DNA of 64,000 bases from Bifidobacterium breve (GCA_945878865.1 CAMCUD010000003.1:62001-126000); one strand, 5' to 3'. Shown: positions 43,435 through 52,876, counted from the first letter of the stretch. Notes: generated from the sequence alone by a model not told the origin. Numbers and translations are program-made.

Positions 43435-45050
43435 GCGGCCTCCAGTCGGGTCAGGTCGGCGCCGGCGCTCGCGGCGAGCTCGGCGGCGAGGCCGAGGCGG
43501 GCGCGGCCGTCCTCGAGGTCGGCGACGACCGTGCGATCCGCGGCGGCCGCGAGGCGGCGCAGGGCGGTGCGGGCGCGGCCGTCCTCGTCGGGCGCGCGGC
43601 CGTCAGTCAGCAGGACGGCGAGCCGGGGCCGGTCGGCGCGGTCACGCTCGAGGAGCTCCGCGGCGTGGTCGAGGCCTGCGGCCAGGGGCGTGCGGCCACC
43701 GGCGGGCAGCTGCGCGGCCTGCGCGGCAGCGGTCTCCAGCGGGGTGCCGGGCGCCACGAGGGTGTGCGCGCCGGTGCCGGCGAAGGTGACGATCGCGATG
43801 TCGTCGCGCCGCGCGTAGGCCTCGCGCAGGGCGCGCTCGATTGCGCCTTTGACCCGGGCCAGGCGCCGCTGCGCGCCCATCGATCCGCTCGTGTCGACGA
43901 CGAGGCACAGCAGCGCGCCGCGCCGGCCATCGGTGATCGCGGTGCGCGGCGCGGCATCGCCGCGCAGGCGCGCGAGCAGGGAAGGGAGGGCGGCGATGGG
44001 GTCGTCGTCGGTCGCTGGGCGGCTGTCGATCGCCGCGAGCGTCCCGCCGCGGCGGGGGACGACCAGGGCGTCGGATGGGAGCCGGGCGCCGACCGCCGCC
44101 GGCATTCGCGAACGTTCTTCCCGCTCAGCGGGAAGTTCGTTCGTCTCCGTGGACTCGAGCGCCTCATCCAGGCGCGGCTCGCGCTCGCTGCTCGACGGCG
44201 GCGGGGCAAGCGGGTCGCGGCGCAGCCGGTGGCGCAGCGCCAGATGCGCGGCGCGCTCGACGTGCCGGTCGGCGACCTCGGTCTCACCGTCGAGCGCGGC
44301 GAGCGCGCGTGCGGCCTGCGCGCAGACGAGGTCGCCGCGCACGCCGTCGAGGTCGAGTTCGCAGCAGACGGTGGTGATGCGCCGCAGCGCGCGCTCGCCG
44401 AGGTCGACCTCGCCGACCAGCGCCCGGGCTGCGGCCAGCCGCGCCGCGAGCGCCGCCTCCTCGTCGGCCCACGCCGCGGTGAACGCGGCCGGGTCGGCGT
44501 CGAAGGCCATCCGCCGCCGCACGATCTCGGCGCGCACCTCCGGATCGCGTGGCCCCGCCACGACGACCCCGAGCCCGAAGCGGTCCAGCAGCTGCGGGCG
44601 CAGCTCACCCTCCTCCGGGTTCATCGTCCCCACGAGGAGGAACCGCGCATCCGCGACGGCGCTCACGCCGTCACGCTCCACCGTCACGGAGCCCGCCGCA
44701 GCGGCGTCGAGCAGCACATCGACGAGGTGGTCGGCGAGGAGGTTGACCTCGTCGACGTAGAGGACGCCGCCGTGGGCACGCGACAGCAGCCCGGCCTCGA
44801 CACGGTGCTCACCATCGAGCGCCGCGCGGACGTCGAGCGAGCCGACCACGCGGTCGAGCGTCGCGCCGAGCGGCAGGTCGACGAGCGCGCCGCCGAGCAT
44901 CGGCGCGAGCGCGCGGACGGCCGTGGTCTTCGCCGTCCCGCGCTCGCCGCGGACGAGCACGCCGCCGACGACGGGGTGGACCGCGCAGATCAGCAGCGCC
45001 TCGACGAGGTCGTCCTGTCCGACGATGGCGGTGAGCGGAAAGGCGGTCAC
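43431..45050 (-). CDS. Fused ChlI/ChlD-type chelatase subunit (CobN partner)
   Basis: 539 residues. The AAA+ domain (about 1-300) has Walker A RGERGTAKTTAVRAL, GVLYVDEVNLLADHLVDVLLDAAA, and LLVGTMNPEEGELRPQLLDRFGL. An acidic linker (EREPRLDEALESTETNELPAEREE) is followed by a vWA domain (about 365-539) with MIDAS VDTSGSMG. This magnesium-chelatase-like I/D fusion replaces CobS and CobT of proteobacteria and powers CobN. GTG 45050 overlaps the cobN stop. Confidence 0.93.
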   Translation of the reverse strand: MTAFPLTAIVGQDDLVEALLICAVHPVVGGVLVRGERGTAKTTAVRALAPMLGGALVDLPLGATLDRVVGSLDVRAALDGEHRVEAGLLSRAHGGVLYVDEVNLLADHLVDVLLDAAAAGSVTVERDGVSAVADARFLLVGTMNPEEGELRPQLLDRFGLGVVVAGPRDPEVRAEIVRRRMAFDADPAAFTAAWADEEAALAARLAAARALVGEVDLGERALRRITTVCCELDLDGVRGDLVCAQAARALAALDGETEVADRHVERAAHLALRHRLRRDPLAPPPSSSEREPRLDEALESTETNELPAEREERSRMPAAVGARLPSDALVVPRRGGTLAAIDSRPATDDDPIAALPSLLARLRGDAAPRTAITDGRRGALLCLVVDTSGSMGAQRRLARVKGAIERALREAYARRDDIAIVTFAGTGAHTLVAPGTPLETAAAQAAQLPAGGRTPLAAGLDHAAELLERDRADRPRLAVLLTDGRAPDEDGRARTALRRLAAAADRTVVADLEDGRARLGLAAELAASAGADLTRLEAA

Positions 45051-48000
45051 GACGTCGCGCCTTCCATCTCGTCTTCCAGCGCCAGGTACCGCGAGGTGAT
45101 CGCCTGCATCGTCTCGGGTGACGGATCGGCCCACATCCCGCGCTCGGCGGCCTCGAGCAGCCGCTCGGCGATCTGCCGCGCCGCCCACGGGTTCGCGCGA
45201 TCCATGAACGCCGCGATGTCCTCGTCGAGGAGGTACTTCGCCGCGACGTCCTCGTACATCCAGTCGCTCGCGACATCCGTCGTCGCGTCGTAGCCGAACA
45301 GGTAGTCGACGGTCGCCGACAGCTCTGCGGCGCCCTTGAAGCCGTGGCGCGTCATCGACCCGATCCACCGCGGGTTCGCCACGCGCGCGCGGAACACCCG
45401 GCGGGTCTCTTCGGCCAGGGTGCGCATGCGGATCCGCTCGGGGTCGGCGCTGTCCCCCAGGTAGACCTCGGGCTCGCGACCGCGCAACGCCCGGACGGTG
45501 GCGACCATCCCGCCGTGGTACTGGAAGTAGTCGTCGGAGTCGAGGTGGTCGTGCTCGCGGCTGTCCACGTTCTTCACCGCCACGTCGATCTGCGCGAACG
45601 CCGCGCGCATCGCCTCGCCGGCGGGCGTGCCGTCCAGCCCGCGACCGTAGGCATAGCCGCCCCACGACTCGTAGACCGTCGCGAGGTCGGCGTCGTCGCG
45701 CCAGTCGCGGGTCTCCAGGAGCTGGATGAGCCCGGCGCCGTACGTACCGGGCTTCGAGCCGAAGATCCGCGTCGTCGCGCGCCGCCACGCCTCGGCCTCG
45801 CCGAGCTCGCCGGCGAGCGCCGCGGCCTCGGCCCGCGCGTTGGCCGCGACGAAGTTCATGTCGTCGGGCTCGTCGAGCGCGGCGACCATCGTCACGGCGT
45901 CATCGAGCAGCCCGAGCAGGTGCGGGAACGCGTCGCGGAAGAAGCCGGAGATCCGCAGCGTCACATCGATGCGCGGGCGCCCGAGTTCCTCGAGCGGCAC
46001 GACCTCCAGCCCGGTCACCCGCCGCGACGCCGGATGCCATGTGGGGCGGACGCCGAGCAGGGCGAACACCTCCGCGGCGTCGTCGCCCTGCGTGCGCATC
46101 GCTGCGGTGCCCCAGGCGACGAGGCCGACCATGCGCGGCAGCGCGCCCGTGTCGTCGAGGTGGCGCTGGAGCACCGCGTCGGCGAGCTTCACCCCCGTCT
46201 CGTACGACAGCGCGCTGGGCAGGGCGCGCGGGTCGACGGTGTAGAAGTTCCGGCCCGTCGGCAGGGCGTCGAAGCGCCCGCGGGTCGGCGCGCCGGACGG
46301 GCCGGCGGGAACGTGGCGGCCGCGCAGCGCGCCGAGCACGTTCGCGGTCTCGTCGGTGGTCCGGCGCAACGCCGGAACGATCTCGGCGGCGGCGAAGGCC
46401 AAGGCCCGCTCCACGCCGTCGTTGGGGGAGCCGAGGATCGTCTCGGTCACCTCGCCCACCCGCGCCGGGCCCCAGCGAAACGACGCCAACGCGTCGAGCA
46501 ACGCGGTCTGCGCCTCCTCGAGGCGGTCGAGGACGTCGCTTCCCCGATACGCAGTCCCGGGGAAGCGCGCGAGCAGCGCCGCGGCGTCGTCGGGGGCGAC
46601 GCGCCGGCCCGGCGCATCCACGAGCGCGGGCTCGTCGAAGCCGAACGCCGCCCCGATCGCGCGACGCAGCCCCGGGACGTCGCCGATCCCGTGCCGCCCG
46701 ATCGCCGCGACGAGCCCGCGCAGGTGCGGGCCCTCCGGCGCCCGGCCGAGGATGTGCAGCCCGTCCTTGATCTGCACGTCCTTGACCTCGCAGAGGTAGC
46801 CGTCGAGGTGCTCGACGAGCAGGCCTGCGTCCTCCGGGCGATCCTCCACGCCGAGGTCCTCCTGGAGGTTCGCGCGCTCGATCGCCTCCCAGATCTGCGC
46901 GCCGAGGCCCGGCAGCTTCGAGGGGTCGAGGACCTCCAGGCGCGCGTACTCATCCATGAGGGCCTCGAGGTCGGCGAGCTCGTCGTAGCTCTCCGCGCGC
47001 ATCATCGGCGGGACGAGGTGGTCGACGACGACCGCGTGCGCGCGGCGCTTGGCCTGCGCGCCCTCGCCGGGGTCGTTGACGACGAACGGGTAGACGAGCG
47101 GGACGTCGGCGAGCGCGGCGTCCGGCGCGCACGACCGCGAGAGGGCGAGCATCTTGCCGGGCAGCCACTCCAGGGTGCCGTGCTTGCCGAGGTGGACGAT
47201 CGCGTCGGCGCGCCAGTGCGCCTGCAGCCACCGGTACGCGGCGAGGTAGTGGTGCGCGGGGGCGAGCTCGGGGTCGTGGTAGATGCCGACCTGGTCGTCG
47301 CCGTAGCCGCGCGGCGGCTGGATGAGGACGACGACGTCGCCGAGGTCGAGCCCGGCGATGACGAGGTCGCCGGTGTCCGGATCGCGATATCGGTCGCCGG
47401 GTGCGGGGCCCCACTTCTCGACCATCGATGCGCGAAGGTCCTCCGGCAGCGTCTCGTACCACTCCAGGTAGTCCGCCTGGCTGATGCGCAGCGGCGCGGC
47501 GCGCAGGAGGTCGTCGGTGAGGAACTCCGGGTCATGCCCGCCGGCGGCGATGAGCTCGTGCATGAGCGCGTCGCCGTCCTCGGGGATCCGCTCGACGGCG
47601 ATGCCGTCCGCGCGCAGCGCGTGCAGCAGGTCGATCGCCGACGCGGGCGTGTCGAGGCCGACGGCCATGCCGATCCGTGCGTGCTTCGTCGGGAACGCCG
47701 TGAGGATGACGGCGACCTTCCGGCGGGTCGCGGTGCGCAGCTTCGCGTGGCGAACGACGAGGCCGGCGAGGCGGTCGCAGCGCTCGGCGTCGGGGACGTA
47801 GCGGGGGATGGGGACCCCGATCGGAGAGTCCTCGCTGGCTCGTTCCTTGAACGAGATGGGCCCTCCGATGATCCGCCCGTCGAACTCCGGAATCGCCACC
47901 TGTGTCGCGGCGTCAAGCGGAGACAGGCCGGCGTCGCCCTCGTGCCAGCGCGCCCGGCTCTGCGTGACCGTCAGCGCCTGCACGACGGGGACGCCGAGCG

Positions 48001-48784
48001 CCTCGATAGCCGTGGCGTCCCAGCCGCCCTCCTCGTCGGCGGCGGTCGAGCCGCCCGTGGCGAGCATCGTTGTCACGAGCGCGTCGACGTCCCCGCGCAG
48101 GAGCTCGAGGGCGGGGACGGCACCGTCCTCGCCGCCGCGGCGCAGCGTGGCGCTCCAGACCGGCAGCGGCACGCCGCCGGCGCGGTCGATCGCAGAGCAC
48201 AGCTCGTCGACGAAGTCGGTGTTCCCGGTGAGCCGGTGCGCGCGGTAGAACGCGATCCCGATGACGGGCCGGTTGGGGTCGCGGCCGGCGAGCGCCTCCT
48301 CGAGCGTGACGTCGCCGCGACCCGGCAGGTAGACGCCGAGATCGCCGACCGCCCGTGGCGCCTCGAAGCCGAAGCCTTCGAGCAGGAACGTGTCAGCGAG
48401 GAACCGCAGGAGCTGCTCGACGTTGTCGACGTCGCCGTTGAGGAGGTACTCGCCCGCCTGCGCCACGGCGCCGGCCGGCGCCGTCGAGAGCGCCGTCATC
48501 TCCGCGTCGGGCCGGGCCTCTCCGCCCAGCGCGATGAGCGCGATCCCGTCCTGCCGGCAGCGGGCGGCGAGCCGGTCGACCCCGCCGTCCCACCCGCGGC
48601 GCCCGCCGAGGATGCGGCAGACGACCACGCGCGCGCCGTCGAGCACGTCGTCGAGGAAGGCGTCGTGGTCGGTCACGCCGCCCGGGTTGGCGCACCGCAC
48701 CTCCGGGAATCCGTCGGGAAGGCGGCGCACGGCTGTCGCCGCGGCGAGGATCTCGGTGTCGGCGGTGGTGATCAGGCGGAGCAC
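45047..48784 (-). CDS. cobN: Aerobic cobaltochelatase large subunit
   Basis: 1245 residues, the usual size. It inserts Co2+ into hydrogenobyrinic acid a,c-diamide. Family blocks are visible along the length: RPVIGIAFYRAHRLTGNTDFVDELCSAID, VVQALTVTQSRARWHEGDAGLSPLD, VAVILTAFPTKHARIGMAVGLDTPASAIDLLHALRADG split by short loops, HLGKHGTLEWLPGKMLALS, and YGAGLIQLLETRDW near the C-terminus. GTG 48784 overlaps the end of cobQ by 13 bases. The partner I/D subunit follows directly. Confidence 0.97.
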   Translation of the reverse strand: MLRLITTADTEILAAATAVRRLPDGFPEVRCANPGGVTDHDAFLDDVLDGARVVVCRILGGRRGWDGGVDRLAARCRQDGIALIALGGEARPDAEMTALSTAPAGAVAQAGEYLLNGDVDNVEQLLRFLADTFLLEGFGFEAPRAVGDLGVYLPGRGDVTLEEALAGRDPNRPVIGIAFYRAHRLTGNTDFVDELCSAIDRAGGVPLPVWSATLRRGGEDGAVPALELLRGDVDALVTTMLATGGSTAADEEGGWDATAIEALGVPVVQALTVTQSRARWHEGDAGLSPLDAATQVAIPEFDGRIIGGPISFKERASEDSPIGVPIPRYVPDAERCDRLAGLVVRHAKLRTATRRKVAVILTAFPTKHARIGMAVGLDTPASAIDLLHALRADGIAVERIPEDGDALMHELIAAGGHDPEFLTDDLLRAAPLRISQADYLEWYETLPEDLRASMVEKWGPAPGDRYRDPDTGDLVIAGLDLGDVVVLIQPPRGYGDDQVGIYHDPELAPAHHYLAAYRWLQAHWRADAIVHLGKHGTLEWLPGKMLALSRSCAPDAALADVPLVYPFVVNDPGEGAQAKRRAHAVVVDHLVPPMMRAESYDELADLEALMDEYARLEVLDPSKLPGLGAQIWEAIERANLQEDLGVEDRPEDAGLLVEHLDGYLCEVKDVQIKDGLHILGRAPEGPHLRGLVAAIGRHGIGDVPGLRRAIGAAFGFDEPALVDAPGRRVAPDDAAALLARFPGTAYRGSDVLDRLEEAQTALLDALASFRWGPARVGEVTETILGSPNDGVERALAFAAAEIVPALRRTTDETANVLGALRGRHVPAGPSGAPTRGRFDALPTGRNFYTVDPRALPSALSYETGVKLADAVLQRHLDDTGALPRMVGLVAWGTAAMRTQGDDAAEVFALLGVRPTWHPASRRVTGLEVVPLEELGRPRIDVTLRISGFFRDAFPHLLGLLDDAVTMVAALDEPDDMNFVAANARAEAAALAGELGEAEAWRRATTRIFGSKPGTYGAGLIQLLETRDWRDDADLATVYESWGGYAYGRGLDGTPAGEAMRAAFAQIDVAVKNVDSREHDHLDSDDYFQYHGGMVATVRALRGREPEVYLGDSADPERIRMRTLAEETRRVFRARVANPRWIGSMTRHGFKGAAELSATVDYLFGYDATTDVASDWMYEDVAAKYLLDEDIAAFMDRANPWAARQIAERLLEAAERGMWADPSPETMQAITSRYLALEDEMEGATS

Positions 48785-50286
48785 GGGGCCTCCAGGCGGG
48801 AGCCGAGGACGGGGAGGTCGGCGGGAGCGCCGCCTTCGATGAGTCGGCGGAGCGCGGCCGTGTCGACGTGGTCGGCGATGAGGTCGCCCAGCCGGTCGAG
48901 CCGCCGGTCGCGCGTCGCGGCGAACGGCTCGGTCCCACCGGTGAACGAACGACCCCGGGCGGCGGCCACCCGGCGCAGCAGCGCGCGCCGCAGCTCGTCG
49001 CCTTCCAGCGCGCCGTGCCAGCTCGTGCCGAGCGTCCAGCCGGTCCGGCACCCCTCGTCGCCGAAGAGCGGCTCGCCACCGTGGCGGACTGGGCGGCCAT
49101 GGCGGATCTCATATCCGGAGACCGGCGCGCCGCCGAGCCACCCGCACGTCGCGGCGGGGCGGGTCAGCACCTTGTCGGCCGCGAAACGGGTGGTGACCGG
49201 AAGCAGCCCGAGGCCGTCGACCGTGCCGCGGCGCGACTCGATCTCGTCCGCGATGCGCTCGCCGAGCAGCTGGTAGCCACCGCAGATCCCGAGCAGCGGC
49301 TGCCCGGCGGCCGCGCGGCGGCGCAGCGCCTCGTCCAGTCCATCGGCGCGTAGGCGCGCGAGATCCTCGACCGTCGCCTTCGTCCCCGGGACGATCACGA
49401 GGTCGGCACGCTCGATGTCCGCCGCGCTGCGGGTGAAGCGCACGCGCACGCCGGGCTCGCCGGCCAGCGCGTCCGTGTCGGTGAAGTTGCTCATCCACCG
49501 CAGGCGGACGACGGCGACGTCGAGGGTGTCGTCCCCGGGCGCGGGCGCGATCTCCGGACGGCGCTCCAGCGAGAGCGAGTCCTCGACGTCCATCCAGAGG
49601 TCCTCGACGTACGGGAGGACGCCGAGCGTGGGGCGGCCCGTGCGCTCACGCAGGTCGTCGATCCCGGGCTGCAGGATCGAGAGGTCACCGCGGAACTTGT
49701 TGACGAGGAAGCCGGAGACGAGTGCCTGGTCGGCGGGCTCGAGCAGCGCGAGCGTCCCGTGGAAGGAGGCGAAGACGCCGCCGCGGTCGATGTCTCCGAC
49801 GACGAGCACCGGGAGGTTCCCGGCCCGGGCGAGGCCCATGTTCGCCAGGTCCCCCGCCCGGAGGTTGATCTCCGCCGGGGAGCCGGCGCCTTCGCAGACG
49901 ACGACGTCGAACCGCGCGCGCAGCGAGGACAGCGCGTCGCCGACGATGTCCCGGAGGCGGTGCTTGAGCTCCTGGTAGCTGCGCGCGTCGGTGTCGGCGA
50001 ACGGGCGGCCGTTGACGATCACCTGGCTGTGACGCTCCCCGCTGGGCTTGATGAGCACGGGGTTCATCGCCGCCTCGGCAGGTACCCCCGCCGCGCCGGC
50101 CTGGACGATCTGCGCGCGCCCGATCTCCGCGCCGTCGGATGCGACGGCGCTGTTGAGCGCCATGTTCTGTGCTTTGAACGGCGCGACGGACACCCCCTGT
50201 CGGGCCAGCCACCGGCAGATGCCCGCCGTGACGAGCGACTTGCCGGCGTCCGAGCACGTGCCGGCGACGAGGATCGCGCCTTTCAC
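48772..50286 (-). CDS. cobQ: Cobyric acid synthase
   Basis: 504 residues. It amidates the b, d, e and g side chains. The N-terminal ATPase-like domain has GTCSDAGKSLVTAGICRWLARQGVSVAPFKAQNMALNS and VVCEGAGSPAEINLRAGDLANMGLA. The C-terminal amidotransferase has LVIVPGTKATVEDLARLR, the nucleophile in LLGICGGYQLLGERI, and His in LGTSWHGALEGDELR. GTG overlaps the cobD stop. Confidence 0.97.
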   Translation of the reverse strand: MKGAILVAGTCSDAGKSLVTAGICRWLARQGVSVAPFKAQNMALNSAVASDGAEIGRAQIVQAGAAGVPAEAAMNPVLIKPSGERHSQVIVNGRPFADTDARSYQELKHRLRDIVGDALSSLRARFDVVVCEGAGSPAEINLRAGDLANMGLARAGNLPVLVVGDIDRGGVFASFHGTLALLEPADQALVSGFLVNKFRGDLSILQPGIDDLRERTGRPTLGVLPYVEDLWMDVEDSLSLERRPEIAPAPGDDTLDVAVVRLRWMSNFTDTDALAGEPGVRVRFTRSAADIERADLVIVPGTKATVEDLARLRADGLDEALRRRAAAGQPLLGICGGYQLLGERIADEIESRRGTVDGLGLLPVTTRFAADKVLTRPAATCGWLGGAPVSGYEIRHGRPVRHGGEPLFGDEGCRTGWTLGTSWHGALEGDELRRALLRRVAAARGRSFTGGTEPFAATRDRRLDRLGDLIADHVDTAALRRLIEGGAPADLPVLGSRLEAPCSA

Positions 50287-51218
50287 CGAAACGCTCCTGA
50301 GGAAAGGGTCGCCAGGCGGACCTTTCTTCCGGCGGATGCGAGCAGCGCCGCGCTCACACCCACGGCGCGGGAGAGTCGCCGCGCCCGTGCGATGTCGCAG
50401 ATCGCCGGCGGCGGCCCGTCACCGAGCGACGGGCGCCGCTCCTCCCGGTCGCCGTAGCGCAGCGTTCCGCCGAGCCGGATGCCGAGGGCCCCCGCGAACG
50501 CGGCTTCGAGCCGTCCCGCGTTGGGCGAGGGATGCGCCGCGCCGTCGCGTCGCAGCACGGCGAGCGCGCGGCGCGGCGACCCGGCGACGAGCGGGGCGCA
50601 GGCACACGCCAGGAGCGCGCCGATCCGCGCCGCCGGCCACGCCATGAGGTCGTCGAGCCGCGCGGCCGCCCAGCCGAACTCGGCGTACCGCGAGCTGCGG
50701 TGGCCGACCATCGCGTCGAGGGTGTTCGCCGCCCGGAAGGCGCAGACGCCCGCGGGCCCGAGTGCGGCGCCCCACACGAGCGGCCCGACGACCGCGTCGC
50801 CGGTGTTCTCGGCCACGGACTCCACGACCGCGCGGGCCACGCCGCGCTCGTCGAGCGCCGAGGGATCGCGCCCGACGAGCGCCGGCAAGCCCGCCCGCGC
50901 GGCCGCGAGATCGCCCGCGCGCAGCAGCTTCTCCAGGTCCCCGGCGACGCCGACGAGCGACCGTCCGCCCAGCGCCGCCCAGCCGACGATCGCCAGGGCG
51001 CGCGCCCGGCCGACCCGGCGCGCGAGCAGCTCCCCGAAGACGGCGGCTCCGCCGACGAAGACGCCGCAGAACAGGGTGCCGCGAAGCCGCGACGGCGCGT
51101 ACACGCGGCGCTCGGCCGCGAGCGCAAGCTGCCCGAAGCCCGCCACGGGATGGCCACGCCGCGGATCGCCCGCGAGCAGGTCGGCGGCGAAGCCGGCGAG
51201 CAGCGCGCCGGCGCTCAT
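50283..51218 (-). CDS. cobD: Adenosylcobinamide-phosphate synthase
   Basis: 311-residue CbiB/CobD-type membrane protein. Blocks: LLAGFAADLLAGDPRRGHPVAGFGQLALAAER, VARAVVESVAENTGDAVVGPLVWGAALGPAGVCAFRAANTLDAMVGHRS split by short loops, and YAEFGWAAARLDDLMAWPAARIGALL. It couples the aminopropanol (phosphate) arm to adenosylcobyric acid. ATG 51218 overlaps the phosphatase stop (ATGA). Confidence 0.95.
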   Translation of the reverse strand: MSAGALLAGFAADLLAGDPRRGHPVAGFGQLALAAERRVYAPSRLRGTLFCGVFVGGAAVFGELLARRVGRARALAIVGWAALGGRSLVGVAGDLEKLLRAGDLAAARAGLPALVGRDPSALDERGVARAVVESVAENTGDAVVGPLVWGAALGPAGVCAFRAANTLDAMVGHRSSRYAEFGWAAARLDDLMAWPAARIGALLACACAPLVAGSPRRALAVLRRDGAAHPSPNAGRLEAAFAGALGIRLGGTLRYGDREERRPSLGDGPPPAICDIARARRLSRAVGVSAALLASAGRKVRLATLSSGAFR

Positions 51219-51772
51219 GCGTTCACCTGTGCCACGGTCCACCGGCCGTCATGGGCGTGCAGCTCCGTCGCGCGCAGCGGAGCGACGTCGATCCGCCAGA
51301 ACGCCTCGAGCGGCGCGTCGAGCGCGTGCACGACCGCCGCCTTGACGACACCGCCATGGGTGATCGCGACCGCGCGCCCGTCCCGGGCCGCCTGCTCGTC
51401 GAGCCAACTGCCGACTCGTGCGCAGAAGGCGCGCAGCGTCTCCCCGCCATGGGGCGCCGCGTCCGGGTCGGCCATCCACGCGCCGACGCCCCCGGGGTCC
51501 GCGGCGTGGACCTCCTCGAGCGAGCGCCCGGCCCACGTGCCGAAGTCGCACTCGGCCAGCCGCGGGTCCTCGATCGCGGTCGCGTCCGGCGCGACGGCCG
51601 CGCAGGTCTGGCGGGCGCGCCGAGCCGGCGAGCTCCAGGTCTCGCCGGTGAACCGCCCGGCGAGCGCGGCGGCGTCGGCCGTCCCGCGCTCGTCCAGCGG
51701 CTCATCGACGGGGAAGGCGGCGCGGCGCACCGCTGACGTCCGGGCGTGGCGGATGAGCACGAGCCGCCTCAC
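51215..51772 (-). CDS. Histidine phosphatase, probable alpha-ribazole phosphatase
   Basis: 185 residues. The phospho-His motif is LVLIRHARTSAVRR (RHG variant RHA). Other conserved parts are DEPLDERGTADAAALAG, SSPARRARQTC, the catalytic acid region ECDFGTWAGRS and the second His in VAITHGGVVKAAV. Placed between cbtA and cobD with 4-base overlaps, it most likely removes phosphate from alpha-ribazole phosphate or adenosylcobalamin phosphate, the role of bacterial CobC. The operon also holds an ApgM-like enzyme that could do a similar job. Confidence 0.85.
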   Translation of the reverse strand: MRRLVLIRHARTSAVRRAAFPVDEPLDERGTADAAALAGRFTGETWSSPARRARQTCAAVAPDATAIEDPRLAECDFGTWAGRSLEEVHAADPGGVGAWMADPDAAPHGGETLRAFCARVGSWLDEQAARDGRAVAITHGGVVKAAVVHALDAPLEAFWRIDVAPLRATELHAHDGRWTVAQVNA

Positions 51773-52512
51773 GCGCGCTGCGCCGCCACCCGCGGTTGCG
51801 CTGCCCGGTACGACGCGATCCCGTACCCGACGCCGAGCACCGTCCACAGCACCGCCTGGGTGCCGAGCGAGCTCAGCCGGAACTCCCAGATGAGCTGCGC
51901 GGGGAAATCGGCGGGGATCTCGTGCACCGCTGGGAGCGCGAGCATCAGGACAGCGACGAGCACGACGAAGGTTCCGCCGGCCAGGAGCGGTCGCTTCCAC
52001 GGAACGGCGCCGTCGGGCACGGCCCACGCGACGCGGGCGGCCGCGAGCATCGCCAGCGCCGACCCGACGAGGAGCACGAGGTAGTACGCCGTCCGGTCCC
52101 CGATGGTGTCCGGATTCCCCACGGCCGGCGGGTTCGCCGGGTACTTCAGGAACGGCACGAGCACGAGCGCCAGGAACAGCGCGCCCGCCAGGCGGACGGC
52201 CAGCTCGTAGTCGGTGCGCGCCCGGCCGCGGCCGCGCAGCGTCGCGAAGAGCACGCCGAACACGCCGCCGACCGCGAGACCGTACAGGCCCGTCGCGAGG
52301 AACAGGCCGAAGCGCTGCTCGTCGCGCGAGACGACCCAGTCGCTGATGTGCGCCGGGATGACCGGGATGAGGGAGGCGTGCGCCGAAGCGGCCTCCTCGA
52401 TGTCGATGGCGTCCTGGACGCGGGGCTCACCGATGACAAACGCGAACGCGCCGGCCAGCAGGCCGGCGACAGCGCCGACGACGAGCCCTCGCAGGACGAG
52501 GGTCCAGACCAT
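51769..52512 (-). CDS. cbtA: CbtA-family cobalt transporter subunit
   Basis: 247 residues with five or six predicted membrane helices. The N-terminal GLVVGAVAGLLAGAFAFVIGEPRVQDAIDIEEA and the loop VPFLKYPANPPAVGNPDTIGDRTAYYL are typical CbtA blocks. Together with CbtB it is thought to import cobalt. It lies 18 bases after cbtB and overlaps the phosphatase GTG. Riboswitch 2 control means that cobalt uptake and B12 synthesis are shut down together. Confidence 0.92.
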   Translation of the reverse strand: MVWTLVLRGLVVGAVAGLLAGAFAFVIGEPRVQDAIDIEEAASAHASLIPVIPAHISDWVVSRDEQRFGLFLATGLYGLAVGGVFGVLFATLRGRGRARTDYELAVRLAGALFLALVLVPFLKYPANPPAVGNPDTIGDRTAYYLVLLVGSALAMLAAARVAWAVPDGAVPWKRPLLAGGTFVVLVAVLMLALPAVHEIPADFPAQLIWEFRLSSLGTQAVLWTVLGVGYGIASYRAAQPRVAAQRA

Positions 52513-52530
52513 GGAACTGTCCGGGCCGGC

Positions 52531-52719
52531 TCAGTGGCAGGGCACGCCGAGCAGGTGGCGCCCGTCGTGCATCAGCTCGTGAAGGAACGTGCCCGACTGC
52601 GACAGCGCCCCCTGGTCGAACTGGACGAGATAGACGAGCAGCGCCAGCAGCGTCGTGACGAGCAGGGCGGGCAGCAGCTGCCGAACGGGAATGGGCTGCT
52701 GCGCGGAGATGGGGTCCAT
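52531..52719 (-). CDS. cbtB: CbtB-type cobalt transporter small subunit
   Basis: 62 residues with one membrane helix (about 15-35) and a His-rich end, FLHELMHDGRHLLGVPCH, with four His and one Cys, the expected CbtB metal-binding tail. GAGGAGG is about 8 bases before ATG 52719. It is the first gene behind riboswitch 2. Confidence 0.92.
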   Translation of the reverse strand: MDPISAQQPIPVRQLLPALLVTTLLALLVYLVQFDQGALSQSGTFLHELMHDGRHLLGVPCH

Positions 52720-52769
52720 CGGTGAGGCCTCCTCGGGATCGGGCGTCCCGGACTGGTGGGGCGTTCGCG

Positions 52770-52868
52770 GCGGACGAGTTCCTGACTCCCGGATCGAGTG
52801 ACCCGGTCACAGTGGCGCGACCGTCCCGGATTCCCACCGGGTTCCTCGCACCGCCACGCTGACGGTCG
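52770..52868 (-). ncRNA. Cobalamin riboswitch 2 (cbtB operon leader)
   Basis: Minus-strand blocks in order: GAGGAACCCGGTGGGAATCC, GGGACGGTCGCGCCACTGTGACC, then CCGGGAGTCAGGAACTC. These are the B12-element core motifs. Only about 10 bases separate the CACTGTGACC block from the CCGGGAGTCAGGA block, whereas riboswitch 1 has about 70. It therefore lacks the peripheral stems and is a compact variant. It ends about 50 bases before the GAGGAGG site of cbtB, leaving room for a regulatory hairpin. Confidence 0.88.
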
Positions 52869-52870
52869 GC

Positions 52871-52876
52871 ACCCTA
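52871..52876 (-). promoter_or_regulatory. -10 TAGGGT for riboswitch 2
   Basis: TAGGGT on the minus strand precedes the riboswitch core. The same hexamer on the plus strand (52916-52921) serves the divergent bluB-cobT gene. Confidence 0.45.
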
